Assembly: GCF_021404405.1 (NCBI RefSeq)
Contig: NZ_JABFTV010000003.1
Location: 124,001-188,000 of the forward strand
Origin: Billgrantia aerodenitrificans
Lineage (GTDB): Bacteria; Pseudomonadota; Gammaproteobacteria; Pseudomonadales; Halomonadaceae
Reading direction: 5' to 3'
DNA: 64,000 bases
Positions 34,268 through 43,200 of the stretch are shown piece after piece. Within the stretch, counting starts at the first letter, position 1, and every line of letters starts with the position of its first letter. Both the position numbers and the translations under genes were made by a program. The notes beneath the pieces were generated by a model. It made no database searches and was not told where the DNA came from. It worked only from the letters and a program-made list of their open reading frames with translations.

Positions 34268-35641
34268 ATGAAACAGGCAACCCACAGGCAGGGCTCGGCT
34301 TCGGATAGCGCAGCCGCACCGCAGGCAGCCCGGGATCGCTATCCCGATGCCCTGCGTGCCGGCGCACTGTTGGTGGTGGTGTTCGGCCACTGGATCGCTA
34401 CCCTGCCGCGGCTGGAAAACGGCCTGATGACCACCACCGACCACCTGCTGCTGGTGTGGACCGGCGCCGGGGTGCTCACCTGGCTGCTGCAGGTGGTGCC
34501 GCTGTTCGTCTTCGTCTCGGCCGCGGTCAGCGCCGATGGCGCCCAGCGTCGGCTGGATCAGGGCCAGCGCCAGTTGCACTGGTGGGCGGGCCGGGCTCTG
34601 GGCCTGGCCCGCCCCACCGTTACCTACCTGGCAGTGCTGGTGGCCTTCGTCCTGCTGGCGGCCTATACCGGCGGACGCCTGCTCGGCCCGCTCAACCACT
34701 CGCTCACCGTTCACCTCTGGTTCCTGATGATGCTGCTGGGCGTGCAGGCGCTGCTACCGCTGAGCGTGTGGGCCGACAACCGCTGGGGGCTCAAGGCCGT
34801 GGCAGGGCTGCTGCTGATCGCCGCCGCAGTGGACCTGCTGCGCGCCGGCATTAGCTCTCCCGGCGAGCTGCTGGAGCTGGGCGCTCGCGTCACCGCCAAC
34901 GGTGGCGGCATCGGCTGGCTCAACGCCGCGGTGGTTTGGCTGCTGCCGCAGCAACTCGGCATCGCCTGGAAGCGCGGGCGCTTCTCCGGCCTGGGCTGCG
35001 GCCTCGCCCTGCTATTACTCGGGCTGATGTGGCTGGCCGCCGCCGTGGCCTCGGGCTACCCCGTGGCCATGGTCGACGGCGCCTTCGGCGTGCCCAGCAA
35101 TCTGCTGCCACCCACCCTGGCGCTGGTCGGCGTGATGTGGGTTCAGGTAGGTGCCGCGCTGACCTTCGAAGCCCCCGTACGCCGCCTGCTGGAGCGCCGC
35201 CGAATCGACCGCACGGTGACGATCCTCGGCGCCCTGGGTATGCCGCTCTACCTCTGGCACAAGCTCGCCGAACTGCCGGCCGCCTGGCTGGGCGAGCGCC
35301 TGGGGCTGCCCATCGACGCCGGCATACCGGGCGAGGTGGGCTTCTGGCTCGGCCGCCTGTGGTGGATTGCGCTGTGCATCGTGGCCGTCGCCCCCGTGAT
35401 GATCGCGGTGGTGACCTTCGAGATGCGCCGCAAGCGCGACGTGGTTTCTGCCACCGCTGCGCCGGCCATCCTCGCCGGCGGCGCGGCGCTGCTCGGCGGC
35501 ATCATCGCCAGCCTGGCGCTCGGCGCCCTGCCCGGCGCCATCTTCGGCCTGGCCGGCGTCGCAGCCGCCTCGTGGCTGCTGCGCGTCCACCCACAGCCGG
35601 CCGAAACGCCATCGGAGCGCCTGGCAGAAAGCGCAGAGTGA
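34268..35641 (+). CDS. acyltransferase 3-like integral membrane protein
   Basis: This 457-residue protein has about ten to twelve membrane helices. The N-terminal RYPDALRAGALLVVVFGHW contains the Arg and His of the acyltransferase 3 (OafA/OpgC-like) family, which transfers acyl groups to sugars, lipids or peptides across the membrane. The ATG at 34268 is chosen; one 15 bp earlier has no ribosome-binding site, but the evidence is weak for both. It is divergent from the ketosynthase operon, and a shared pathway is possible. Its stop lies only 15 bp from the GacA box of the small RNA downstream. Confidence 0.72.
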   Translation: MKQATHRQGSASDSAAAPQAARDRYPDALRAGALLVVVFGHWIATLPRLENGLMTTTDHLLLVWTGAGVLTWLLQVVPLFVFVSAAVSADGAQRRLDQGQRQLHWWAGRALGLARPTVTYLAVLVAFVLLAAYTGGRLLGPLNHSLTVHLWFLMMLLGVQALLPLSVWADNRWGLKAVAGLLLIAAAVDLLRAGISSPGELLELGARVTANGGGIGWLNAAVVWLLPQQLGIAWKRGRFSGLGCGLALLLLGLMWLAAAVASGYPVAMVDGAFGVPSNLLPPTLALVGVMWVQVGAALTFEAPVRRLLERRRIDRTVTILGALGMPLYLWHKLAELPAAWLGERLGLPIDAGIPGEVGFWLGRLWWIALCIVAVAPVMIAVVTFEMRRKRDVVSATAAPAILAGGAALLGGIIASLALGALPGAIFGLAGVAAASWLLRVHPQPAETPSERLAESAE

Positions 35642-35656
35642 AGGGCAGCCGAAGGT

Positions 35657-35674
35657 TGTAAGCTATTTCTTACA
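35657..35674 (+). promoter_or_regulatory. GacA-type upstream activating sequence
   Basis: TGTAAGCTATTTCTTACA is a perfect match to TGTAAG-N6-CTTACA, the site bound by GacA/UvrY upstream of csr/rsm small RNA genes. A further half-site (TTTCTTACAAG) lies at 35690-35699. Confidence 0.85.
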
Positions 35675-35729
35675 AAACGAATCGGCAATTTCTTACAAGC
35701 CACTTGCCCCAGGTTAACGTCTGAAGAGA

Positions 35730-35890
35730 CCGTTACTTGGCAAAGTAAAACCGTACTGAGCACGGAGGCTCAACCAGGGACGACCGAGTCAGGAAGACTC
35801 ACTATCCAGGGATGCTCGGGTGGAAGGATGCTCGAGGTGGAGGTAAGGAAGCGAAGATCCAGCCCGGCCGCAAGGCCGGGCTTTTCCTTT
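35730..35890 (+). ncRNA. CsrB/RsmY-type regulatory RNA that sequesters CsrA/RsmA
   Basis: The region has eight GGA motifs (35764, 35778, 35792, 35810, 35822, 35826, 35839 and 35847) and no open frame of note. Two lie in hairpin loops: GAGC-ACGGAG-GCTC at 35757-35770 and GAGTC-AGGAA-GACTC at 35786-35800. GGA in exposed loops is the binding signature for CsrA/RsmA. A rho-independent terminator ends the region, and a perfect GacA box lies about 65 bp upstream of the presumed start. The 5' end is estimated, not seen. Such RNAs relieve CsrA repression of target mRNAs. Its position between the lipid-like cluster and the T6SS is suggestive only. Confidence 0.82.
35861..35890 (+). terminator. rho-independent terminator of the small RNA
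   Basis: The stem AGCCCGGCC/GGCCGGGCT (35861-35869 and 35874-35882) is followed by TTTCCTTTT. It reads in the plus direction. Confidence 0.85.
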
Positions 35891-35953
35891 TGTCGTTTTT
35901 GGCTCGCTGTGACGCCATCTTCATTGCTGACGCCCGTGGCCGCAAGGAGCGCT

Positions 35954-36466
35954 TCAAGTGCCGCCGGTTCGTAACCTGGCAACCAGCCGCCGGATACCGG
36001 GCGCCCGCAGTAGCAGCAATACCCCCAGGCCAAGCTGAATCAGGCTGCCGACAAAGGCCGCCCTCCCCTCTACCGCTCGATGTATACCGAGCAGTTCACG
36101 GTCGTAGAACAGCCAGGCGCCATGGTTGGCGAGCTGAGGCAGTGCGGTGACGGCAACATACAACCCCACCGCCCCGATCAGCCCAGTCTCGAAGTCGACC
36201 CCAGTCAGGGCCGACGCCTTCGCTTGGTCATCCCCCGTAGCAGGCAGCAGCCGGCCCGCCACCGCCGAATGAAAATGCCAGAGCACAATCGCCACCCCGG
36301 CAAACAGCAGTGCCGTCACAACGAAGTAGCCCAGATGCAGGTAGTGAACATCGCTGCTATGGAAGCTCACGCCCTGCACCGCGAAGCGCAGAGCCGTGAG
36401 TCCAAGATAGATGGAAAAGCAGCGAACCAGCGCTGCCACGAGGCCTTGAAGGGCGGATGATTGCAT
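35954..36466 (-). CDS. four-helix membrane protein of unknown function
   Basis: This 170-residue protein has four hydrophobic segments (about 8-30, 42-65, 88-105 and 135-155). No family is recognised. It starts 34 bp after the last DUF6708-like gene on the same strand and has AGGAG upstream. It could be an extra immunity protein, because known immunity to pore-forming VasX is a membrane protein, or an unrelated gene at the locus border. Confidence 0.6.
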   Translation of the reverse strand: MQSSALQGLVAALVRCFSIYLGLTALRFAVQGVSFHSSDVHYLHLGYFVVTALLFAGVAIVLWHFHSAVAGRLLPATGDDQAKASALTGVDFETGLIGAVGLYVAVTALPQLANHGAWLFYDRELLGIHRAVEGRAAFVGSLIQLGLGVLLLLRAPGIRRLVARLRTGGT

Positions 36467-36500
36467 CGTGTGTCTCTCCTACCGCCCATGAGGCGAATCG

Positions 36501-37829
36501 TCAGGCCACGTTGGTCGCAAACGGCAGGGTGCGGTAAGCCGTGCGCGGCGACGGTGGCACCTCGACGCCGAAGCGCTTCTCGATGTCGCCCATCTCGATG
36601 AACTTCTCGCCGCGCTGGTAGGCGGCGCGCAGCTGCTCGCTGAGTTCAGCAAGCTGGCGGGAAGGCTTGGCCCACTGCTCCCGGGGCAGTGGCTTGGACC
36701 ACTCTGCCAGCCAGTCTTTGGGCACTGCCTTGGGCAGCACGTGCTTCATGCGATATTCGGTGTACCAGTGAGCGAAGCGGGCGTGCTCCCACAGCCGCTT
36801 GCGACGGAAGCGCCGCCAGCGGGCCATGTCGTTGGTGCGTTCACATTCCGCCTTTTCCCGGGCGACGTAGGCGTCGTACCACTCCAGGCCCCACTCCCGG
36901 GCCGAAGGCGTGATGGCCTCGGGGCCTTCTTCCATGAAGCGACGGATGTACTCCCACTGCGCCAGCGCCCCGGGCAGGCCGCCCACACCGACGACAATAC
37001 CGGCCCCGGGCAGAGTGTAACCCGGCCGTTCAGGGTCGGGCGGCAGCAGGGCGAAGTTCCAGCCGAAGCCCGTGATGGCGCCCGGGCCTAGGCTGGGGTT
37101 GAAGCCGCATACTGCGATCACGTCTTCCCACGGTACCAACACAGTATGTCGCTCGCGTTTGCAGAGCCGACAGAAGGTGTCATAGATTGAGGGGTAAGCA
37201 AAAAGAAAGGCCATGGAGCCGATATGCAGCAGCAACAAACCCAGAGGAAAGTCCTCCCGAGCGCCTCTTAGCCATTCGCCAATTTCAATAACTCCCATTC
37301 CACCAGATATACAAGCTGCCAGGCCGGGGCCAAAAGAAATCAACCAAGGATTTTGAGGGCCAGGCAGCAAAAAACGACCAGGCGGGTCAACGACGAATGC
37401 TACTTCACGGCGCTGACGATTTAAGCGAATAGGGGGGATACGCCTAAGCAACGTATTCATCCAAACGATACCTAGAATAAAGACGAACAGGAAGCCGAAA
37501 TAGAGACCCCCTCCCCATAAAGTTATAAGCTGTGAGTCTGGTGGAAAACCGCCAACAGCCCACCATGTAATAAAAAAAAGCACAAGAATAGCGCTAGCCC
37601 CAGCGCTTAGCGTATGCCCCGCAGTCATAAGGCTCTCGGGGCTTACTGCCTGACGGAGGTCCATGCTGACGTCATCGTGACGAACATCAATATGAGCTAC
37701 ATCTACTGCATGCTCGCTATCCGAGGGAAGAGGCAAAGGACTCAAGCAGTACTGCTCACCCCCGGCGCGGTTTTCCCGCTCGCCGGCTCGCATGGCGGGC
37801 AGTGAATCATCGATGGTTGGTTTGGGCAT
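36501..37829 (-). CDS. DUF6708-like membrane protein, putative T6SS immunity (copy 3)
   Basis: This 442-residue protein has paired membrane helices (about 72-95 and 105-122) and a further hydrophobic pair near 160-215. The shared family segments are IRLNRQRREVAFV, VPWEDVIAV and EWSKPLPREQWAKPSRQLAELSEQLR. The same segments occur in the two genes upstream, so the three are paralogues, although this copy is the most diverged. Its first half is AT-richer than the T6SS core. A role in protection against the VasX-like effector is inferred from position and topology. Confidence 0.68.
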   Translation of the reverse strand: MPKPTIDDSLPAMRAGERENRAGGEQYCLSPLPLPSDSEHAVDVAHIDVRHDDVSMDLRQAVSPESLMTAGHTLSAGASAILVLFFITWWAVGGFPPDSQLITLWGGGLYFGFLFVFILGIVWMNTLLRRIPPIRLNRQRREVAFVVDPPGRFLLPGPQNPWLISFGPGLAACISGGMGVIEIGEWLRGAREDFPLGLLLLHIGSMAFLFAYPSIYDTFCRLCKRERHTVLVPWEDVIAVCGFNPSLGPGAITGFGWNFALLPPDPERPGYTLPGAGIVVGVGGLPGALAQWEYIRRFMEEGPEAITPSAREWGLEWYDAYVAREKAECERTNDMARWRRFRRKRLWEHARFAHWYTEYRMKHVLPKAVPKDWLAEWSKPLPREQWAKPSRQLAELSEQLRAAYQRGEKFIEMGDIEKRFGVEVPPSPRTAYRTLPFATNVA

Positions 37830-37954
37830 GGTGCGTCAAATCCCTTGATGGTTATCGCCAGGCCGTCAATGACATGGCTGGCCAATTTTTCAACCGGTCA
37901 CGCGTCCAAAAATATCGGGAAGGGTAGAAATGGCGCGCCGCTCCTAAACGATAG

Positions 37955-37989
37955 AAGGGGCTTTTTCTCAAAGAGAGAAACAGCCCCTT
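37955..37989 (-). terminator. terminator after DUF6708 copy 2
   Basis: The arms GGGGCTTTTTCTC (37957-37969) and GAGAAACAGCCCC (37975-37987) pair with one mismatch. It lies in the 208-bp gap between DUF6708 copies 2 and 3, which shows no gene, so copy 3 may have its own promoter. Confidence 0.6.
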
Positions 37990-38037
37990 AGTAACCCAAG
38001 TGTGGATAACTCTCTTCTTTAACTATCCGAAGCACAG

Positions 38038-39149
38038 CTAAGCCACCACTCCTTGCCGACGATAGGCCTCGCTGAAGATCTCCTCGATGGAACTGAGGGG
38101 ATTCTCCGCGCGTAGTCGGCGCACCTCGGCCGACAAACGTACCAGCTCCTCGCTGGGCTTGGCCCACTGCTCTTTGGGAAGTGGCTTGGACCACTTTTCC
38201 ACTTCCGCCGGGCGCAGCTTAGGGCGGCTCTTCATCAGCCGCTTGACTTCCCACTCGGTCAGGTAACCGGGCAGATTCCACAGTTCGATGACATGGTAGG
38301 CATACCAGAAGAAAGTGAAGATAGGCCCCACTTCCCCATTGGCCCGGCGCTCGAGCATCCGACGGCGCGCATTGCGCAGTGTATGGACACCTTCCCAAGG
38401 TGGATCGTCCTTGCCCCTTGGCAGGTGGGGATCCTGAATCTCGTGCAGCGAGTGGACTTCATACTCCATATAGGCGCGGATCGCTTCCCAGTTGCTGATC
38501 GCCAGGGGCAATCCCGCCGCCATGTACTCAAGCTTCAGCCACTTGCCCGTCTCCGGGTGGGCGTACCCAACCCCCATGCCGTACTGCTGCTGCACGCCAT
38601 ACTGAGTGGCTCCACGAGCTTCTACCACCCAGGCCATCAAGGACTCCCAAGGCACGTAGACGACTTCCTGCGTATCAGAGAGGGTAAAGCAGACTTCTCT
38701 ACGCTGGCGATGGAAGCGGACGGGAATGCTTCGCTTCAAGTCCTGGATACCCATATAGTAGCCTAAATACATTAACAACAATGGAACCAACCCACCTAAC
38801 GTTCCCAGCCAGAAAAATATCTTATATAAAAAATGAAATTTTCGGGCGATATGCCAGGCATAAGAAAAAAATAAGCGCTGGAAAAACCAAGACACATAGC
38901 AACAAAAACCCACACCACCCAGCGATAATCATCTGCCATCCAAAGACATTCGGCCACCCGCCCCCGAAATCCAGCCAAGTATCGTTGAACTCGCTTACGG
39001 CCTTGTTCATATCCAAAGGCGGCTGGCCCGTCGATAAGGGCAACGGCGCCAGATAGGTAATCCTCCCCCCCAGGAATCACCTGTGTATCACCCGAACGGG
39101 GATGCTGGGAGGGGTCGGGTCCAGAAAAGCCCTTGCGCTGTTTGGCCAT
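38038..39149 (-). pseudogene. DUF6708-like gene (copy 2) broken by two frameshifts
   Basis: Comparison with the intact copy upstream shows one gene split over three frames. The start MAKQRKGFSGPD (ATG 39149) runs to about 39060. Then the frame changes near a run of seven C (39065-39071) to give APLPLSTGQPPLDM and NDTWLDFGGG. A second change near a run of seven A (about 38874-38880) joins IFF to SYAWHIARKFHFLY and then RFHRQRREVCF, VPWESLMAWVVE and EKWSKPLPKEQWAKPSEEL. The last frame alone is open for 291 codons. Both changes fall on homopolymers, so sequencing error is as possible as decay. Confidence 0.72.
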
Positions 39150-39151
39150 CG

Positions 39152-40273
39152 TCAGGCTTCGACTCCCTGGCGACGATAAGCCTCGGCGAACACTTCTTCG
39201 ATGGACTGCTGCGGATCGCGCTGGCGAATCCGCCGAACCTCTTCCGACAAACGCATCAGCTCCTCGCTTGGCTTGGCCCACTGCTCTTTAGGTAGTGGCT
39301 TGGACCATTCCTCCACCTCGGGCAACTTGTACTGTGGCCGCTGCCGCTGGATGTTTCGGTGCTCCCGCTCAGCCAGATATCCCGGCAGAGTCCACAAAGA
39401 CAGTGCGTGGATGAAGTACCATCCCACCGCGTAGAGATAGCGCCAGAAAGAGGGCCGTTCACGCAGGCTGTTGTGGAGCTTACGGCGAGCATTGCGGATG
39501 GTATGAACGCCCTGATGAGGTGGGTCGCCCGGAGCCCGCAGGCCAAGGGGATCCTGCACCTCATCCAGGCTGTGCAACTCGTATTCCATATAGGCACGCA
39601 GCACTTCCCACTCGCCGAGGGAGAGAGCCATGCCTGGGGTCAGACCCTCGCTCTTGAGCCACTTTCCTGTCTTAGGGTGAGCGTAACCAATTCCCAGCCC
39701 GTATTGTCGAGTGGTACCGTACTGAGTCGCTCCATGTCCCTCCACCGCCCAGGCCATCAGCGACTCCCAGGGCACAATGACCGGCTGCTCGACCTCATGC
39801 TGCAGACGCTGCTCCTTGACAATAAAGCATACCTCGCGGCGCTGGCGATGAAAGCGGATGGGAGTAGCCTTCAGGCGTTCCCGATGCATGCCTCGCATGG
39901 TCCACCACGACATTAGGAGACCAGCCCCCCCGCCGAAAGACGCCACAACCAGTAGGATCTGATACCCTTGCCAGTCCATAACAGAAATCAGTAGCAGGGG
40001 AATCAGCACAAGGCTAAAAAAAACTCCAAATATAGGGATGCCTATGGCCAACTGGTAACCAAAAACGCTAGGTGGCCCAGCGCCATAATCGAGCCAAGTA
40101 TCGTTTAGGCTACTGATGGCTTGGCTAAAGTCCACTGGTGGCATACCAGTGGGCAATGGCAACGGTGCCAGATAGGTCACCTTGCTGGTACCAACGCGTT
40201 CGGTATCGCCGGCTCGGTGGGGTTGACCCGGCGTTGGTTCTGGAAGCTCTACGGTGTGTGCCTTTTTCGCCAT
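39152..40273 (-). CDS. DUF6708-like membrane protein, putative T6SS immunity (copy 1)
   Basis: This 373-residue protein has two to three membrane helices (about 75-100 and 105-130) followed by a soluble domain with IRFHRQRREVCFIV, VPWESLMAWAVEGHGATQYG, GIGYAHPKTGKWLK and EEWSKPLPKEQWAKPSEELMRLS. It directly follows the VasX-like effector. The start at 40273 is chosen because MAK also begins copy 2; an ATG 15 bp earlier overlaps the effector stop. Immunity by membrane protection is inferred, based on VasX-TsiV2 and on gene order. An accessory role in effector loading is the alternative. Confidence 0.7.
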   Translation of the reverse strand: MAKKAHTVELPEPTPGQPHRAGDTERVGTSKVTYLAPLPLPTGMPPVDFSQAISSLNDTWLDYGAGPPSVFGYQLAIGIPIFGVFFSLVLIPLLLISVMDWQGYQILLVVASFGGGAGLLMSWWTMRGMHRERLKATPIRFHRQRREVCFIVKEQRLQHEVEQPVIVPWESLMAWAVEGHGATQYGTTRQYGLGIGYAHPKTGKWLKSEGLTPGMALSLGEWEVLRAYMEYELHSLDEVQDPLGLRAPGDPPHQGVHTIRNARRKLHNSLRERPSFWRYLYAVGWYFIHALSLWTLPGYLAEREHRNIQRQRPQYKLPEVEEWSKPLPKEQWAKPSEELMRLSEEVRRIRQRDPQQSIEEVFAEAYRRQGVEA

Positions 40274-40280
40274 TAGATGC

Positions 40281-43200
40281 TCAGTCATTACTGGTGGCTA
40301 GGACCACGATGGCCCGGCCGTCGATTTCATACCAATCGCCATTTGTGAAGTTGGGATTGAGCCCAGCTTCCGGCATATGGCGATGGCTGCTGCCGGTATC
40401 TCGTCCATGGCGTGGACGGATTAGGATATACTGCTCATCGTTGCGGCGTTCTCCCTCTTCATCCAGACGTGAGTAACGTACTCCCACTACATAACGCACC
40501 TTACCGCGCTCTTCAGTGGGCGTTTCTCCGCTCACTACCAAGCCAGCGTGCTGCTGTGGGCGGGTGGCGCCGACCATGCTATTTGCCCAGGTTTCGGTAA
40601 TTTCTTCCCAGCGGGACGATGTCCAGCGGCCACGTCGACCGGCCGGCGTCAGTCTCCACACCCTCAGCGCCAAGCGCAGCGGTGGCTCACCCCCTAGGGC
40701 CTCAAGCATGGCCGGCGACACGTTGGGCATATGCAGGGCTATACTATACTGGGTTGGATTACGAATGCCTTCGGTCAGACTATCGAACCAAGCAGGCATT
40801 ACGGTCTCGCCATAATGCGCTTCGACCACGGCATGCGTGGGTTGCAGCACTTCCTCTAAGGCCTGCAGATAGTGTCTCAGCGGCTGGCCATCATCTGGTT
40901 CTTGATAGTCGTTGCCCCAAGGAGAGTCCAGCAGCCACTGGTCGTGTTTGCTCAGGTTGTAGCGGTTGTACATCCAAGTACCGGCCAGTTCCAGGGCAGT
41001 AAAAGCCAAGCCTATCAGGTTGACTCGCCAGAAAAGACTACCTAGTCGCGCCCCGGCGGAGGCCCAGGTCGTTACACCTTGCCTTATTTCACCGCCGACG
41101 CGGAGCGTGGTTGTAAAGCCATATCCATGGGAGCCCATCATACCAAGATTCCCTACCATAGCCGTAGACGCACCCAGTTGAGCCCGCGACTGTCCACTAC
41201 GCACCGCCTCGACAAGGTTACCACTATTATTGGCAAGCCCCAGCCCCGCAGCCAAAAAGCCTATAAAGTATCCTGCACCGCCCAAGCCAAAGTGCATCCT
41301 TCCCAGTTGTGCACTGACCGACCCGCTGCCCAACGCCTCCCCCAAGGCCCTTGCCTGTCGTTCTAAAACAGTTTGGCCAATTCCCTGAGCAGTCAGAAAG
41401 CCAGCCGCCCCAGTCGTGAAGGCAGCGTTAAATACATTCAACCAGGCTTGCCTACGTACCCCTGAGGGGGAGTGAGAGGGGAGTTGGTTTAACGCTCGCA
41501 TGGCTTGCATCAGGTTCACCGCCTGTGCCACAAAAATAGCCAAGCTCAAGCCATCGCCAGTTACATTAATCACATTGGCAGTGCTCGAGATGCCCAAACG
41601 GAAGTTACGAATTAGTCGACTTACTTCACGCTGCTGAGCCGCTGGCAATACTACCGTAATACCAGCACGAGCTTTCCCAAGAGAGGAATCCTCAACTCCC
41701 GACATTACTCGAACTGCATCTTCATCTGGTGTCTCGACTGGGCTTATCGATTCAGCCAGCAGGGTTTCATATTGGCTCAAGGAAGCCTGAACATTTGCTC
41801 TTTCATTTTTCAGCTGCAAAACTCGCTGCGAGTTCTTCCCACTAGCCCGTTGAGTTTGGCGAATTTGGTTATTGAGTGAGCGTAAATTTTCACGAAGGCC
41901 TAAAACTCGCCTCAATGTACGCTCGAAAGCTGCAAGCTCTTCTACATTAGCAAAATGGAAATTCAGCTCGCCACGCCGTGCAGCATCGATCAATCGAGGC
42001 CCCAGTACCTTGGGCATTTCGCTGCTACGGAACAGCGCCTCGACACTGGGTAACTGTCCACGGCCATCCAGGGCCTCGGAAACCCCCGCCATCGCGCGCT
42101 CAAACCCCACACCTACGGCCGGTGCCAGGTTGGTGCGCACACTGTCGGCAGCAGCCTGAGTCTTTTCTTCCAAGGCAGCTACATCTGGTAGTTTATCCAC
42201 CTCCATAGCAACCAATCGGTCAATCCATGAGGATGTTTCAGATAACACTTTATAGCCAGCGCCGTATAGACTTGCATAGTCTCGTATCAACGCTGTGCCG
42301 TCGGCCACCGAGAGAGCGTAGAACATTGGCCGGTCAAAATGGGGGTTGGCTTGAAGCCAAGAGAATATCCGATCATTGGCCGCATCACTTCGGCCTATAT
42401 CACGGGTTACCGCGTACTCAGCTAGAAAAGCAGCTTTGATTTGCTCCTGATCACAAGAATCAAAATACCAAGCGGAAACCTGAAAGCGCGAATGACATAG
42501 CATCTCGACGCGATCATCGGTAATACGCTCAAGCAGCTCATTCCAGCGCGAAAGCTTTATACGCTGTTGCACCAAGAATTCATCCATCTCTTGGCGACGC
42601 ACTAAATCATTGATACCTCTCTGACCCAGCCTAGCACCATGTTTCATATCATTAACTCGCCGACGCTGCTCTTGGCGAAGTTCGATCAAGTTATCAAGGT
42701 GAGGGTCAAAAAACTCAGCGTTGGTTGAAGCATTCAGCATCTGCCGCGTGCTTTCTCGATTCAGTATGGCTTGGCGCTGAGTCTCTAAGCGCAGCCGTTC
42801 CAAATCGGAAGAAACACCATGCCCAAAGCTCGGCCTTAGTGTTGAAATTTTCTCATCCAATGCTCTCAGCTCAGATTGTATTTCCTCGGAAAGATGGGCC
42901 TCATCCACTTCAGGCAGGGAGCCTTCATGGTTAAGATAGTCAGTCACTGCTTGGCGGGCGTCTTCATCGTCCAGGTCATCGAGATCGTTCCATAGCGCTT
43001 CGCGTTCTGTTTCTTTATCCAACTCAGCCAACGCATCTAGCGCCTCCTGAGTGAGCTCAGTTGCCGACTCTATGTAACTTCCTAATACATAGTCACGCTC
43101 TGTTCGACCATTTTTTTCTTTAGACCATTCGCTCAGCCACCCCACTACGTTGTCTTGGTACATCGCCAAGTCACGCATGACGCCGATGTCATCCCGCACC

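Noticed and set aside
38796-39281. 161-codon frame overlapping DUF6708 copies 1 and 2 as a separate gene
   Set aside because: Its first 44 codons are a shadow of copy 1, and the rest contains the true start of copy 2 followed by out-of-frame sequence.
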